Of a DNA stretch of 64,000 nucleotides, positions 25,978 to 35,285 are shown piece by piece. Position 1 is the stretch's first letter, and every line of letters begins with the position of its first letter. A program made the position numbers and the translations under genes. Location of the stretch: the NCBI GenBank assembly GCA_964604305.1, contig CAZRYM010000006.1, positions 3,166 to 67,165 of the forward strand, read 5' to 3'. The notes beneath the pieces were generated by a model. That model was not told the origin of the DNA. It worked only from the letters and a program-made list of their open reading frames with translations, and ran no database searches. This DNA is from JASUTC01 sp964604305 (GTDB taxonomy: Bacteria; Thermotogota; Thermotogae; MWEM01).

Positions 25978-26445
25978 ATGAAATTGTTAAAGCTGTACAA
26001 ATACAGGCAAGAGGCGAGAACTTTGATGGATCTGTTGAAAGAAAATAATATCTCTTATGAGGAGAGAAAACTGACACCCACTGAAGTTTATGTTGATCCT
26101 GAAGAATTTGAGAAAGCCAAAGCCATCTTGGAGGAAAACAAGCAAATCATCCAGGCATCATCCGAAAAATGGTTTGCAGTTACAACTGCTCCGGATGAGG
26201 TTACAGCAGAAATCATAAAATCATCTCTTGACAGTGAAGATATTCCCTGTGTATTAAAAGGTCTTGCAGTACCTTATGGTGAGCCTATCATAATGGGACA
26301 AGGCGGAGTCGTACCCATGGAAGTTCTGGTTCCTGAATCCTGTTATGACAGGGCAAAAGAAATCATCGAAAGCCATCTTGATGATGAGGCTGAATCAGGT
26401 TATGATGAAGACCAAAGGGAAAAACGCGAGCAACAAGAAGACTGA
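25978..26445 (+). CDS. DUF2007-type protein
   Basis: A 155-residue cytoplasmic protein with two similar halves. The first (KLLKLYKYRQEARTLMDLL, with NNISYEER) and the second (FAVTTAPDEVTAEIIKSSL, with EDIPCVL and MEVLVPESCYDRAKEIIE) both show the small ferredoxin-like fold of DUF2007. Members have been called putative signal-transducing proteins without firm function. ATG 25978 follows GGGAGGTGG. An acidic tail closes the protein. gcvT starts 30 bases later, so it may be the first gene of that operon. Confidence 0.75.
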   Translation: MKLLKLYKYRQEARTLMDLLKENNISYEERKLTPTEVYVDPEEFEKAKAILEENKQIIQASSEKWFAVTTAPDEVTAEIIKSSLDSEDIPCVLKGLAVPYGEPIIMGQGGVVPMEVLVPESCYDRAKEIIESHLDDEAESGYDEDQREKREQQED

Positions 26446-26475
26446 TCAAATAAAGAAACGGGGGAGGAATGAAGA

Positions 26476-27591
26476 TTGGCGGAATTAAAGAGAACACCTC
26501 TGTATGATGAACATATTAGATACGGGGGAAAACTGGTTGATTTTCACGGTTGGGAATTACCTGTTCAATATTCAGAAGGCATTATTAAAGAAGCAAAGGC
26601 TGTCAGGGAAACTATGGGAGTTTTTGATGTCTCTCACATGGGGGAGATTTTCCTGCGTGGAAAGGATGCTTTGAAGCTTGCTGAGTATCTTGTTACAAAT
26701 AACGTTTCAAAATTGAAGTACGGAGAAATTTGCTATACCCCCATGTGCTATAAAGATGGTGGCATAGTGGATGATCTTCTTGTTTATAAGAAAACATCAG
26801 AGGAAATCCTCATGGTAGTTAACGCATCCAATGTGGAGAAAGATTTCAACTGGATCAAATCTCAATCTGAAGCCTTTGATGTTGAGGTTTTAAACTTATC
26901 TGATAAATACGCACAACTTGCCGTTCAAGGACCGAAAGTAGAGGAACACCTCCAGGAGTATTCCGGAGTGAGATTGGATCAGATTCCATTTTACTCATTT
27001 AAGGAGGGACGCTTTAACGGAATCGATTGCCTGATTTCCAGAACCGGGTATACGGGAGAGGATGGGTTTGAATTTTATACCTCACCGGAGGCGGCAATTC
27101 CTTTATGGAGAAAGTTTATTGAAATAGGAGCAAAACCGTGTGGATTGGGTGCAAGAGATTTGTTAAGATTCGAAGCCTGCTACATGTTGTACGGGAATGA
27201 AATAACAAAAGAGACAACACCTCTTGAAGCGGGTTTAAAGTGGACAGTTGATTTTTCACAGGATTTCATTGGAAAAGAGGCTTTAAATAAACAAGAAGAA
27301 AAAGGGCTCACAAGGCGTTTGAAGGCTTTTGAAGTGATTGAAAAAGGAGGTATTCCCAGAACGGGCAGCAAAATTTTCAGCGGTGATGAAGAAATTGGTT
27401 TTATAACTACGGGAAACAAAGCCACGACTTTGAATAAAATAGTGGCTTTGGGATACGTGCCTGCGAAAGGGTACAAGCTGGGAAAAGAGGTAGATATCGA
27501 GGTAAGGGAAAATAAGAGGTTGAAGGCAAAGGTTGTAAAAAAACCATTTTATGTCGGTAGCGTAAATCCCGATAAAAATACAAAAAAATAA
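26476..27591 (+). CDS. gcvT: Glycine cleavage system T protein (aminomethyltransferase)
   Basis: A 371-residue folate-dependent enzyme taking the aminomethyl group from the lipoylated H protein. It has GVFDVSHMGEI, RTGYTGEDGFEFY and GLGARDLLRFEACYMLYGNE, all GcvT hallmarks. TTG start, eight bases after GGGGAGG. gcvH follows after 31 bases. The P protein genes, which in Thermotoga complete the operon, are not in the window. Confidence 0.96.
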   Translation: MAELKRTPLYDEHIRYGGKLVDFHGWELPVQYSEGIIKEAKAVRETMGVFDVSHMGEIFLRGKDALKLAEYLVTNNVSKLKYGEICYTPMCYKDGGIVDDLLVYKKTSEEILMVVNASNVEKDFNWIKSQSEAFDVEVLNLSDKYAQLAVQGPKVEEHLQEYSGVRLDQIPFYSFKEGRFNGIDCLISRTGYTGEDGFEFYTSPEAAIPLWRKFIEIGAKPCGLGARDLLRFEACYMLYGNEITKETTPLEAGLKWTVDFSQDFIGKEALNKQEEKGLTRRLKAFEVIEKGGIPRTGSKIFSGDEEIGFITTGNKATTLNKIVALGYVPAKGYKLGKEVDIEVRENKRLKAKVVKKPFYVGSVNPDKNTKK

Positions 27592-27622
27592 ACATGATAA
27601 TCGTAAAAACGGAGGGAAGGAC

Positions 27623-27994
27623 ATGAAAAAGTACACTGAATCGCATGAATGGGTTGAAGTAAAAGATGGAGTTGCTACAATAGGAATTAGTGAACATGCC
27701 CAGGAACAACTGGGTGATATTGTTTACATTGATCTTCCCGGAGAGGGAGACGAGCTTTCAAAAGGAGACACACTGTGTTCAATCGAATCGGTCAAATCCG
27801 CTAACGATGTTTATACACCAGTATCAGGTGAAGTGTTAGAAACCAACAGCTCGTTAGAAGATGCGCCCGAAACCATAAACGAATCCGCAGAAGGCGAAGG
27901 GTGGATTTGCAAGATTAAGATTTCAGACGACTCCGAATTAGAAGGTCTCATGAGTTTGGAAGAATATAAAAAAATGGTAGAATCTGAAGATTAA
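27623..27994 (+). CDS. gcvH: Glycine cleavage system H protein
   Basis: A 123-residue lipoyl carrier protein. The lipoylated residue is Lys58 in CSIESVKSANDVYTPVSGEV, and the N-terminal SHEWVEV is typical. It shuttles the aminomethyl group between P, T and L proteins. GGAGGGAAGG precedes the ATG. After this gene the operon does not continue with gcvP but with an iron-sulfur protein and aspS. Confidence 0.97.
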   Translation: MKKYTESHEWVEVKDGVATIGISEHAQEQLGDIVYIDLPGEGDELSKGDTLCSIESVKSANDVYTPVSGEVLETNSSLEDAPETINESAEGEGWICKIKISDDSELEGLMSLEEYKKMVESED

Positions 27995-28045
27995 TTTTAT
28001 TGCCCCCTCCTTTTATGGGAGGGGGATAAAAGACAGGAGTAAGTA

Positions 28046-28519
28046 ATGATTATTAATTTTAAGTTAAACGGAAAAGATTACAGAATGGAAATTGACCCTG
28101 CTATGCGAGCTCTGGATTTTTTAAGGGATGTCATGAAGATGAAAAGCGTAAAAGAGGGTTGTTCCGAGGGTGAGTGTGGTGCTTGCACCATAATTATCAA
28201 TGGTGATGCTGTTTGCTCATGTCTTTTATATACGGGAGAACTGGATAACAAGGAAATTTTAACATCTGAGGGATTGGGTACACCTGAAAAGATGCATCCC
28301 ATACAGGAGGCTTTTGTTGAAGCAGGAGGGGTTCAATGTGGTTTTTGCACTCCCGGATTTGTATTATCTGCAAAGGCTCTATTGGATAAAAAACCAAATC
28401 CTAATGAAGAGGAAATCAAAGAAGCCTTAGAGGGTAATTTATGTAGATGTACCGGGTATACAAAGATAATCGATTCGGTAAAATTGGCTGCAAAAAAGAT
28501 CAGCCAACTTGACAGATAA
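28046..28519 (+). CDS. Xanthine dehydrogenase-type [2Fe-2S] subunit (CoxS-like), apparently orphan
   Basis: A 157-residue iron-sulfur protein equal to the small subunit of molybdenum hydroxylases. The N-terminal plant-type cluster uses Cys39, Cys44, Cys47 and Cys59; the C-terminal cluster uses Cys98, Cys101, Cys133 and Cys135 (QCGFCTPG, LCRCTGY). All eight ligands are present. Normally it sits beside molybdopterin and FAD subunits, but here gcvH is upstream and aspS follows after 17 bases. It may serve a partner encoded elsewhere, or act as a stand-alone electron carrier. Confidence 0.93.
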   Translation: MIINFKLNGKDYRMEIDPAMRALDFLRDVMKMKSVKEGCSEGECGACTIIINGDAVCSCLLYTGELDNKEILTSEGLGTPEKMHPIQEAFVEAGGVQCGFCTPGFVLSAKALLDKKPNPNEEEIKEALEGNLCRCTGYTKIIDSVKLAAKKISQLDR

Positions 28520-28536
28520 AGAGGGGGATTTACAGG

Positions 28537-30315
28537 ATGCTGAAAAAGACTCACACATGTGGGGAGTTAAATGTTAAAGATAGTGGAAATACGGTAGTTC
28601 TTTCAGGTTGGGTAGACCATAGACGTGATTTGGGTGGGATAATCTTTACAACATTAAGAGATAGATATGGAACGACTCAGATCGTATTTGATCCTGAGAA
28701 GAAGGAACTGATAGAAAAAGCGAAAAGTCTCAGTGGTGAGGATGTTATTTCAGTAAAAGGCGTTGTAAGACCCAGACCGGATGACGCTATCAATAAAAAA
28801 CAAATGACCGGTGAGATTGAAGTAGATGTTCTTGAATTGGATATACTATCATCTGCAGATACCCCACCGATATATACAAATATTGAATCGGATACTTCGG
28901 AAGAAATGCGATTGAAATTCAGATATCTTGACTTAAGAACAAAAAGAATGCAGAAGAATATCATCATGCGGCACAAAATTGTTCAATCAATCCGTTCGTT
29001 CTTCAACGATGAAGGTTTTTTGGACATTGAAACACCCGTTCTTACAAAAAGTACTCCTGAAGGTGCAAGGGATTATCTTGTTCCGGCGAGATTAAAACCG
29101 GGCAATTTTTATGCGCTTCCCCAATCCCCCCAGTTGTTCAAGCAGTTGTTGATGGTTTCAGGTTATGACAAATATTATCAAATCGTGAAATGCTTCAGAG
29201 ATGAGGATCTTAGAGCCGATAGACAGCCTGAGTTTACACAAATTGATTATGAAATGTCATTTGTAGATGAAGAAGATGTCATAGAATGCACAGAAAGGAT
29301 GCTTGCAAGAGTTTTCAAAGAAGCACTTGATGTGGATGTTTCACTCCCGCTTCCCAGAATGTCATATGAAGAAGCGATGGACAGGTACGGAAGCGACAAA
29401 CCGGATACCCGATTCGAGTTGGAACTTACAGATATCACAGATTGTTTTAAAGGGACCGGATTTCAGATCATCAACGATATAATCGAGACGGGCGGTGTTG
29501 TTAAGGCCATTAAAGTGAATGGTGTAGCTTCCAAATACAGCAGGAAGATGCTTAAAGAACTTGAAGATCATGCAAGACTTTACGGTGCCAAGGGAATGAT
29601 GAATATCAAATTCCAGGAGGGCAACCTGAAGGCATCCTTTGCAAAAGCAGTTGAGGAGACCGTTCTCGATAAAATCGCCGAATCACTCCAGTTGAAAGAT
29701 GAAGACTTTGTCCTCATTGTAGCCGGGAAAAGGCCCACGGTAAATATTTCACTTGGAGCTTTGAGGCTGGAAATTGCCAAAAGAGAGAAACTTCAAAATC
29801 TAAAGGATTACAAACTCCTCTGGGTGACGAGATTTCCCATGTTTGAATACTCGGAAGAAGAAGACAGGTACGTGGCTCAGCATCATCCTTTTACCATGCC
29901 GGTTGCAGAAGATCTTAAACAGTATGCTCAGGATGATCCCTCAAAGATTAAGGCCTATGCCTACGATGTTGTTTTAAATGGTTGGGAATTGGGTGGCGGA
30001 AGTATCAGAATACATGTTCCGGAGATTCAGGAGCAGGTTTTTGACTTGTTAAAGATTGACAGACAATCACAAAAAGAGAAATTTGGTTTTCTTATGGAAG
30101 CCTTTAAATACGGTGTACCGCCTCATGGTGGATGTGCTCTGGGATTAGACAGAATGGTTTCTTTAATGCTTGGTGAAGACAACATCAGAGATGTAATCGC
30201 ATTCCCAAAGACTACCAGCGGAACCTGTCTGATGACATCAGCTCCATCACCGGTTGATGAGGATCAGTTGCATAAGTTAAACATCGAATTAAAAAAGAAC
30301 ACCAAAAGTTCATGA
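28537..30315 (+). CDS. aspS: Aspartyl-tRNA synthetase
   Basis: A class II synthetase of 592 residues with the bacterial layout: OB anticodon domain (VLSGWVDHRRDLGGIIFTTLR), catalytic core with FRDEDLRADRQPEFTQID, an inserted GAD domain around residues 290-410, and motif 3 in GCALGLDRMVSLMLGE. Length is normal for a bacterial AspRS. Whether it is discriminating or also charges tRNA-Asn is not settled by sequence alone. GAGGGGGATTTACAGG precedes the ATG. Confidence 0.97.
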   Translation: MLKKTHTCGELNVKDSGNTVVLSGWVDHRRDLGGIIFTTLRDRYGTTQIVFDPEKKELIEKAKSLSGEDVISVKGVVRPRPDDAINKKQMTGEIEVDVLELDILSSADTPPIYTNIESDTSEEMRLKFRYLDLRTKRMQKNIIMRHKIVQSIRSFFNDEGFLDIETPVLTKSTPEGARDYLVPARLKPGNFYALPQSPQLFKQLLMVSGYDKYYQIVKCFRDEDLRADRQPEFTQIDYEMSFVDEEDVIECTERMLARVFKEALDVDVSLPLPRMSYEEAMDRYGSDKPDTRFELELTDITDCFKGTGFQIINDIIETGGVVKAIKVNGVASKYSRKMLKELEDHARLYGAKGMMNIKFQEGNLKASFAKAVEETVLDKIAESLQLKDEDFVLIVAGKRPTVNISLGALRLEIAKREKLQNLKDYKLLWVTRFPMFEYSEEEDRYVAQHHPFTMPVAEDLKQYAQDDPSKIKAYAYDVVLNGWELGGGSIRIHVPEIQEQVFDLLKIDRQSQKEKFGFLMEAFKYGVPPHGGCALGLDRMVSLMLGEDNIRDVIAFPKTTSGTCLMTSAPSPVDEDQLHKLNIELKKNTKSS

Positions 30316-30340
30316 ATAAAAATTTAAGGAGGATGAATTT

Positions 30341-30679
30341 ATGAATGATCTTAAATTCGAGTCTCAGAAATCCGGAAATGAAAATATCATCGTTAAGATA
30401 AGCGGGGACATAGATGCATATCATTCTCCAAAGATGAAAGAGGAGATGGAGGGATTTATTAAAGGGGATTACAAGAATATCATCCTTGATTTTCAGGAAG
30501 TACCCTATATAGATAGTGCCGGTTTGGGAACGCTTGTCTCCATCTTGAGAGAGGTCCGAAATTATCAAAAAGAGCTGAGATTAGTCAGCTTGAGAAAGAA
30601 TATCAAAAGAATATTTGAGATGACCCGTTTAGATAACATATTTAACATTTATGATACAATAGAAGAAGCTGAAAAATGA
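30341..30679 (+). CDS. STAS-domain anti-sigma factor antagonist
   Basis: A 112-residue single STAS domain. The segment VPYIDSAGLGTLVSILRE holds the phosphorylatable Ser59, as in SpoIIAA and RsbV. In partner switching an unphosphorylated antagonist binds an anti-sigma kinase and is reactivated by a PP2C phosphatase; a candidate phosphatase is at 62489, but no RsbW-like kinase is visible here. It overlaps cmk by four bases and heads the STAS-cmk-ispH-rpsA-der-plsY order. Confidence 0.93.
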   Translation: MNDLKFESQKSGNENIIVKISGDIDAYHSPKMKEEMEGFIKGDYKNIILDFQEVPYIDSAGLGTLVSILREVRNYQKELRLVSLRKNIKRIFEMTRLDNIFNIYDTIEEAEK

Positions 30680-31338
30680 AAAAAGGCTTTGCAGTTGCAA
30701 TAGACGGACCTGCCGGTTCCGGTAAAAGTTCCGTTGCAAAGGAATTATGTGATAAATTCGGCTTCATACATTTTGACAGTGGAGCATGTTATCGTGCTGT
30801 AGCTTATTATTTTTGGTCTGAGGGTATTATCAACACTCAAGTGATTGATCATTCAGACATTGCTTCATTGATCAGGTTGGATTTTATTGATGGCTATTTA
30901 TTGTTGAACGGAAAAAAAGTTGGAGATGAGATAAGAACACCTGAGGTTAGTCGCTTTGCATCGGATGTTTCAACGAAAAAAACGGTGAGAGATTTTGTGA
31001 CCGGAAGTATTAGGGATATGATAAAAGGATATAATGTGATCATGGATGGAAGGGATATAGGCAGCGTTGTATTGCCCAATGCGGATTTAAAGATCTTTTT
31101 AACTGCAAGTGCCGGAGAAAGGGCAAAGAGAAGGTTGAAAGAATGGCAAAAAAAAGGTGAACAGATTAAACTGGAAGAGGTAATAAAGGAAATTGAGTGT
31201 AGAGACCAACAGGACACCAACAGAAAACTTGCCCCTTTAAAACCTGCAGAAGATGCCATACTGTTAGATACAACTACATTATCTTTCCATGAAGTGGTTC
31301 AGGAAATTACAAAATTGATAGACGAGAAAAAAGGGTGA
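30676..31338 (+). CDS. cmk: Cytidylate kinase
   Basis: A 220-residue kinase making CDP and dCDP from the monophosphates. The P-loop GPAGSGKSS is at 11-19, and IMDGRDIGSVVLPNADLKIF with AGERAKRR and ECRDQQDTNRKLAPL are family motifs. It shares a four-base overlap with the STAS gene. It ends just before the unusual start region of ispH. Confidence 0.96.
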   Translation: MKKGFAVAIDGPAGSGKSSVAKELCDKFGFIHFDSGACYRAVAYYFWSEGIINTQVIDHSDIASLIRLDFIDGYLLLNGKKVGDEIRTPEVSRFASDVSTKKTVRDFVTGSIRDMIKGYNVIMDGRDIGSVVLPNADLKIFLTASAGERAKRRLKEWQKKGEQIKLEEVIKEIECRDQQDTNRKLAPLKPAEDAILLDTTTLSFHEVVQEITKLIDEKKG

Positions 31339-31346
31339 TTTAGGTT

Positions 31347-32207
31347 ATTATACGAAGAGCTGAAAATATAGGCTTTTGTTCTGGAGTGGACCGGGCAATA
31401 TCATTGGCAGAAGAAATATTGAAAAAAACAAAGCCATTGTATGTTACGGGAGATCTCGTTCATAATGCAATTGTTATGGATGATTTGTCTGCGAAAGGTC
31501 TTAAGATTATCGATGAAAATGCTCTGCCTTCTAATGAGACAGTTTTGATCCAGGCGCATGGTGCTTCACCTGATTTGATTAAAAAACTGAGTTCAATGGG
31601 AAACGAGATCATTGATGGGACTTGCCCAATTGTGAAAAAGAGCTTCGATATATGTAAAGGTTGTTTTCAGTCAGGATATAAACTTTTTGTATTTGGCCAA
31701 TCAAAACACCCGGAAATGAGGGCGTTAAAAGGGATCGTAAAAGAAGCGATGATTCTAAATGATTTGGATGAATTGAAAATGAGTGTTAAAAAAATAAATG
31801 AAAAGGTAAGTGGAAATTTTGCATTATGTGCGCAAACCACAAAACCCATCGGGAGATTTAGTGAATTTTCTGCTTATTTATGCTCTCAACTTAAACAGTT
31901 TCAGCAATTAATAGTGTATAATACGATTTGTGATGCTACCACGTTTAGAGAAGATGAAATAAAAATGCTTGCATCCGGTAACGATTGTGTTATAGTAGTT
32001 GGTGGTGTCAAAAGTTCAAACACAAGAAAATTGTACGACATAGCTAAACGACACAACGGCAATTCGCATCTGGTGCATTCCTTAGGGGATCTTGATGCTT
32101 TAAAAAAGAACATCTTTCAATCCGAGACTTGTGTGATCGCAAGTGGAACATCCACACCGATGAGACAGGTTGAAGAGGTTGAAAATTATATAACAAGCGA
32201 AATGTAG
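31347..32207 (+). CDS. ispH: 4-hydroxy-3-methylbut-2-enyl diphosphate reductase IspH
   Basis: The last enzyme of the MEP pathway, a [4Fe-4S] reductase producing IPP and DMAPP. The three cluster ligands occur in ENIGFCSGVDRAI, DGTCPIVKK and YNTICDATTFRE. The first motif lies upstream of the first GTG at 31386, so the gene must begin earlier, yet between the in-frame TAG at 31341 and that motif there is no ATG, GTG or TTG. ATT at 31347 (or ATA at 31350) is the best candidate, nine bases after AGGGTG. The reading frame is otherwise clean, 286 residues from ATT. A local sequencing error is the alternative. Confidence 0.92.
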   Translation: MIRRAENIGFCSGVDRAISLAEEILKKTKPLYVTGDLVHNAIVMDDLSAKGLKIIDENALPSNETVLIQAHGASPDLIKKLSSMGNEIIDGTCPIVKKSFDICKGCFQSGYKLFVFGQSKHPEMRALKGIVKEAMILNDLDELKMSVKKINEKVSGNFALCAQTTKPIGRFSEFSAYLCSQLKQFQQLIVYNTICDATTFREDEIKMLASGNDCVIVVGGVKSSNTRKLYDIAKRHNGNSHLVHSLGDLDALKKNIFQSETCVIASGTSTPMRQVEEVENYITSEM

Positions 32208-32220
32208 GAGGTTGACAAAT

Positions 32221-33918
32221 ATGGTCGACGGTAAAGACGGTCAGGAAATCACAAACATGGAAGAGGTAATGGAAGAACTTGAAAGGAGTGACACTTTTCT
32301 TGCTGATCCCAAAAAGGGATCATTGGTAACAGTACAGGTATGGGAAGTTCATGACAATGAACTCCTCGTTAAAAGTGGTGGTAAGAGTGAAGGCATGATA
32401 GCAAAGGAGGATCTGGTTAAAGATATCTCCGAATATCAGCCGGGAGATCAATTAGATGGAATAATTACTTACATAAACGAGGAAGACGGACACATAAAAA
32501 TTTCCGAGAAGAAACGGGTCATGAAGGAAATACTGAACAATTTGAAGGATTACCACAAAGACGAAACTCCTGTAAAGGGTAAGATCATTGCAAAAAACAA
32601 GGGTGGTTATGTTGTTAAGTTGTTCGGAGTTCTTCAAGCCTTCTTGCCTGCAAGTCATTCGATGTTGGATAGAAATGCAGATGCTGAAGGTATGGAAATG
32701 GAATTTGAGATTATTGATCTCCGATACAGGAGAAAGGGTAATCCCAATATTGTGCTCTCCAGAAAAAAGATACAGCAAAAGGTTATCAATGAGTTCCTTA
32801 CCAAGGTTTCTGAAGGAAAGGTCATTGAAGGAAAGGTAGAAGGCATCGAAAAGTTTGGAGTATTTGTAGATCTTGGTCCTATCACAGGCTTGATACCAAG
32901 ATCAGAGCTAACCTATGATAGAGAACTAGAGCCAAAAGATGTTGTGGATATAGGAGATCCGGTTAACGTAATGGTTCTCAGGATTGACAAGAAATCCAAT
33001 AAAATCACATTAAGCAGGAAGAGGCTTCAACCTGATCCATGGACCGGAATAGAGGCAAAGCATCCGGTAGGTTCAAGGGTAAAAGGTGAAGTTATCAGGA
33101 TACTGCCGTTTGGTTTTGTTGTCAAAATAGAACCCGGACTAGAGGGTCTGGTCCATACATCTGAAATTTTCTGGACTAATAGAAGAATGGACATTCGAGC
33201 TGTTGTTCAGGAAGGAGAACAGGTTGAAGTTGAAGTAATAGGCATCGATAAGGAAAAGAGAAAGATGTCTCTTAGTCTGAAAAAGGTTAGAGGAAATCCA
33301 TGGGAGGACGTTGAAGAAAAGTTCTCGGTGGGTAAGGTATGTGATGCCAAAGTTGTCAAGATACTCCCAAGCGGTTTGATTGCCGAGTTGGAGGAAGGAA
33401 TATCCGGATTTGTTCACGTTACAGAGATGTCGTGGAACTTCCTGGACAACATAGAAGATGTTTATTCAGTTGGAGATGAAATAAAGGTTTCTGTAATGGA
33501 AGTTTTGCCAAATGAACAGAGAATTCGATTGAGTATCAGAAATATCTCGGAAGATCCCTGGAAGAGAGCAAATGAAGAACTCAACAAGGGAGATGAAGTT
33601 AAAGGAAAGGTTATCAGGCTTACTAACACCGGTGCAACGGTCATGCTTGATGATTACAATATAGAGGCCTTCCTGCCTGTAAGTCAGATTTCAGTGCAAC
33701 GGGTTGAAAAACCGGAAGATGTACTGAAGGTAGGAGATGAGGTTGATGCAAAGGTTGTCAGAACGGTTTACGAGCCGGAAAAAGAAAGAAGAAACATGGT
33801 CATATCCATAAAGCAGAAAGAAGTAGATGAAGAAAGAACAGATTATCAGCAGTATATGGATAAAGACGAGTCAACCGTAACCATGCATGAACTGATGAAG
33901 GAAAAGGGGAAAGAGTGA
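32221..33918 (+). CDS. rpsA: 30S ribosomal protein S1 homologue
   Basis: A protein of 565 residues made of six S1 RNA-binding domains in tandem, recognisable by repeats such as GVFVDLGPITGLIPRSEL, GFVVKIEPGLEGLVHTSEI and ATVMLDDYNIEAFLPVSQI. It should help mRNA bind the 30S subunit. The size is that of the long proteobacterial S1 rather than the four-domain Gram-positive forms. ATG 32221 is nine bases after AGGAGG; TTG at 32212 abuts the site. ispH ends 13 bases upstream. Confidence 0.93.
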   Translation: MVDGKDGQEITNMEEVMEELERSDTFLADPKKGSLVTVQVWEVHDNELLVKSGGKSEGMIAKEDLVKDISEYQPGDQLDGIITYINEEDGHIKISEKKRVMKEILNNLKDYHKDETPVKGKIIAKNKGGYVVKLFGVLQAFLPASHSMLDRNADAEGMEMEFEIIDLRYRRKGNPNIVLSRKKIQQKVINEFLTKVSEGKVIEGKVEGIEKFGVFVDLGPITGLIPRSELTYDRELEPKDVVDIGDPVNVMVLRIDKKSNKITLSRKRLQPDPWTGIEAKHPVGSRVKGEVIRILPFGFVVKIEPGLEGLVHTSEIFWTNRRMDIRAVVQEGEQVEVEVIGIDKEKRKMSLSLKKVRGNPWEDVEEKFSVGKVCDAKVVKILPSGLIAELEEGISGFVHVTEMSWNFLDNIEDVYSVGDEIKVSVMEVLPNEQRIRLSIRNISEDPWKRANEELNKGDEVKGKVIRLTNTGATVMLDDYNIEAFLPVSQISVQRVEKPEDVLKVGDEVDAKVVRTVYEPEKERRNMVISIKQKEVDEERTDYQQYMDKDESTVTMHELMKEKGKE

Positions 33919-35285
33919 GCGAAAGATTACCGGTAGTTCATATACTGGGAAAACCCAATGTTGGAAAGTCAACCCTTTTCAACCGCTTAATTCGGAAAAA
34001 AAAGGCAATCGTTGATGATACTCCCGGTGTAACGCGGGATGCCGTTAAAGGCGAGGTCCGGTTTGATAATCGGGCCTTTTCTCTTGTAGACACTTGCGGT
34101 ATGTTCGGGGACCCTGAGGGGATTATCGAGGAGAAGATGTGGGACATGGCTACAAAAGATGCCCACAAGGCTGATCTGGTGCTGTTTGTAGTGGATGGGG
34201 TTAACCCGCCAACCAATGAGGATTACAAGGTGGTCGATTTTCTTCGTTCTAAGGGGATTACACCTTTACTGATTGCAAATAAAACTGAGAGTACAAAGAA
34301 ATATGAGGCAAATCTTGCTGATTTATATCAGCTTGGTATGGGAGATCCATACCCGGTTTCAGCAGAACACGGATATGGGGTTTTGGATTTGGTTGAAGAG
34401 ATTTTGGAACATCTTTCCGAAGCTTATACCAGACTTGAAAAAGGACCTCAAGAGGAAGCTCAGGCAGATGGCGATATTTTAAAGATAGCCATTGTGGGAA
34501 AGCCAAATGTGGGAAAGTCTTCGCTTTTCAATCAGATATTAAAAGAAGAAAGAAGCATGGTCACTGAAATAGCTGGAACTACCAGAGATACTATCGATGC
34601 TGATGTTGAATTGTTTTCAAAAAAATACAGGTTGATTGACACAGCTGGTATTAGAAGGAAGAACAGAGTTAAATATTATACAATCGAGAGTTATAGTATT
34701 ATTCGGGCTAAAGATGCCATCGATAGAGCGGATGTTTGTGTTGTGATGCTGGATGTAAATGAGGAGATAAGCGATCAGGATAAGAAGATCGTGGGTTTTG
34801 TTGAAAATTCCGGGAAGGCTAGTGTCCTTGTGTTTAACAAATGTGATACCTTAAGTGAACCGGAAAAAGAAAGCTTGTATCCTGAGATACGGGAAAATGC
34901 AAAAATGGATTTCTATTTTATACCCTATGCTAAAGTGTTGTTTATTTCAGCGTTGACAGGGATGGGCTTGAAAAAAGTGTTTGAAGCCGTTGATGAAGCA
35001 TATGAATCCTATTGCAGAGAATTTTCTACCGGTGCTATTAATTCAGCATTAGAGAGAATCAATATATTAGTTCCGGCACCATCGCCAAAAGGAAAACGCA
35101 TTAGATTGTATTATGCCAATCAGATTTCAGTAAAACCACCGGTGATTCAAATTTTTTGCAATTATCCCGAATTAGTTCCTGAAAATTATAAAAAGGCGGT
35201 AAAGAAAAATCTCAGAAAATTTCTTGGACCCTTACCCGGAAGCCCTTTGTTTACAAAATTTGTAAGCCGGAGGAAAAAAGGATGA
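33915..35285 (+). CDS. der: Ribosome biogenesis GTPase Der
   Basis: A 456-residue protein with two GTPase domains: the first P-loop GKPNVGKS begins at residue 12 and the second at about 195, each followed by DTPGVTRD or GTTRDTIDADV, and a KH-like C-terminal domain (ISVKPPVIQIFCNYPELVP). It acts in 50S assembly. GTG start overlaps the rpsA stop by four bases, and its end overlaps plsY by four. Confidence 0.97.
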   Translation: MSERLPVVHILGKPNVGKSTLFNRLIRKKKAIVDDTPGVTRDAVKGEVRFDNRAFSLVDTCGMFGDPEGIIEEKMWDMATKDAHKADLVLFVVDGVNPPTNEDYKVVDFLRSKGITPLLIANKTESTKKYEANLADLYQLGMGDPYPVSAEHGYGVLDLVEEILEHLSEAYTRLEKGPQEEAQADGDILKIAIVGKPNVGKSSLFNQILKEERSMVTEIAGTTRDTIDADVELFSKKYRLIDTAGIRRKNRVKYYTIESYSIIRAKDAIDRADVCVVMLDVNEEISDQDKKIVGFVENSGKASVLVFNKCDTLSEPEKESLYPEIRENAKMDFYFIPYAKVLFISALTGMGLKKVFEAVDEAYESYCREFSTGAINSALERINILVPAPSPKGKRIRLYYANQISVKPPVIQIFCNYPELVPENYKKAVKKNLRKFLGPLPGSPLFTKFVSRRKKG

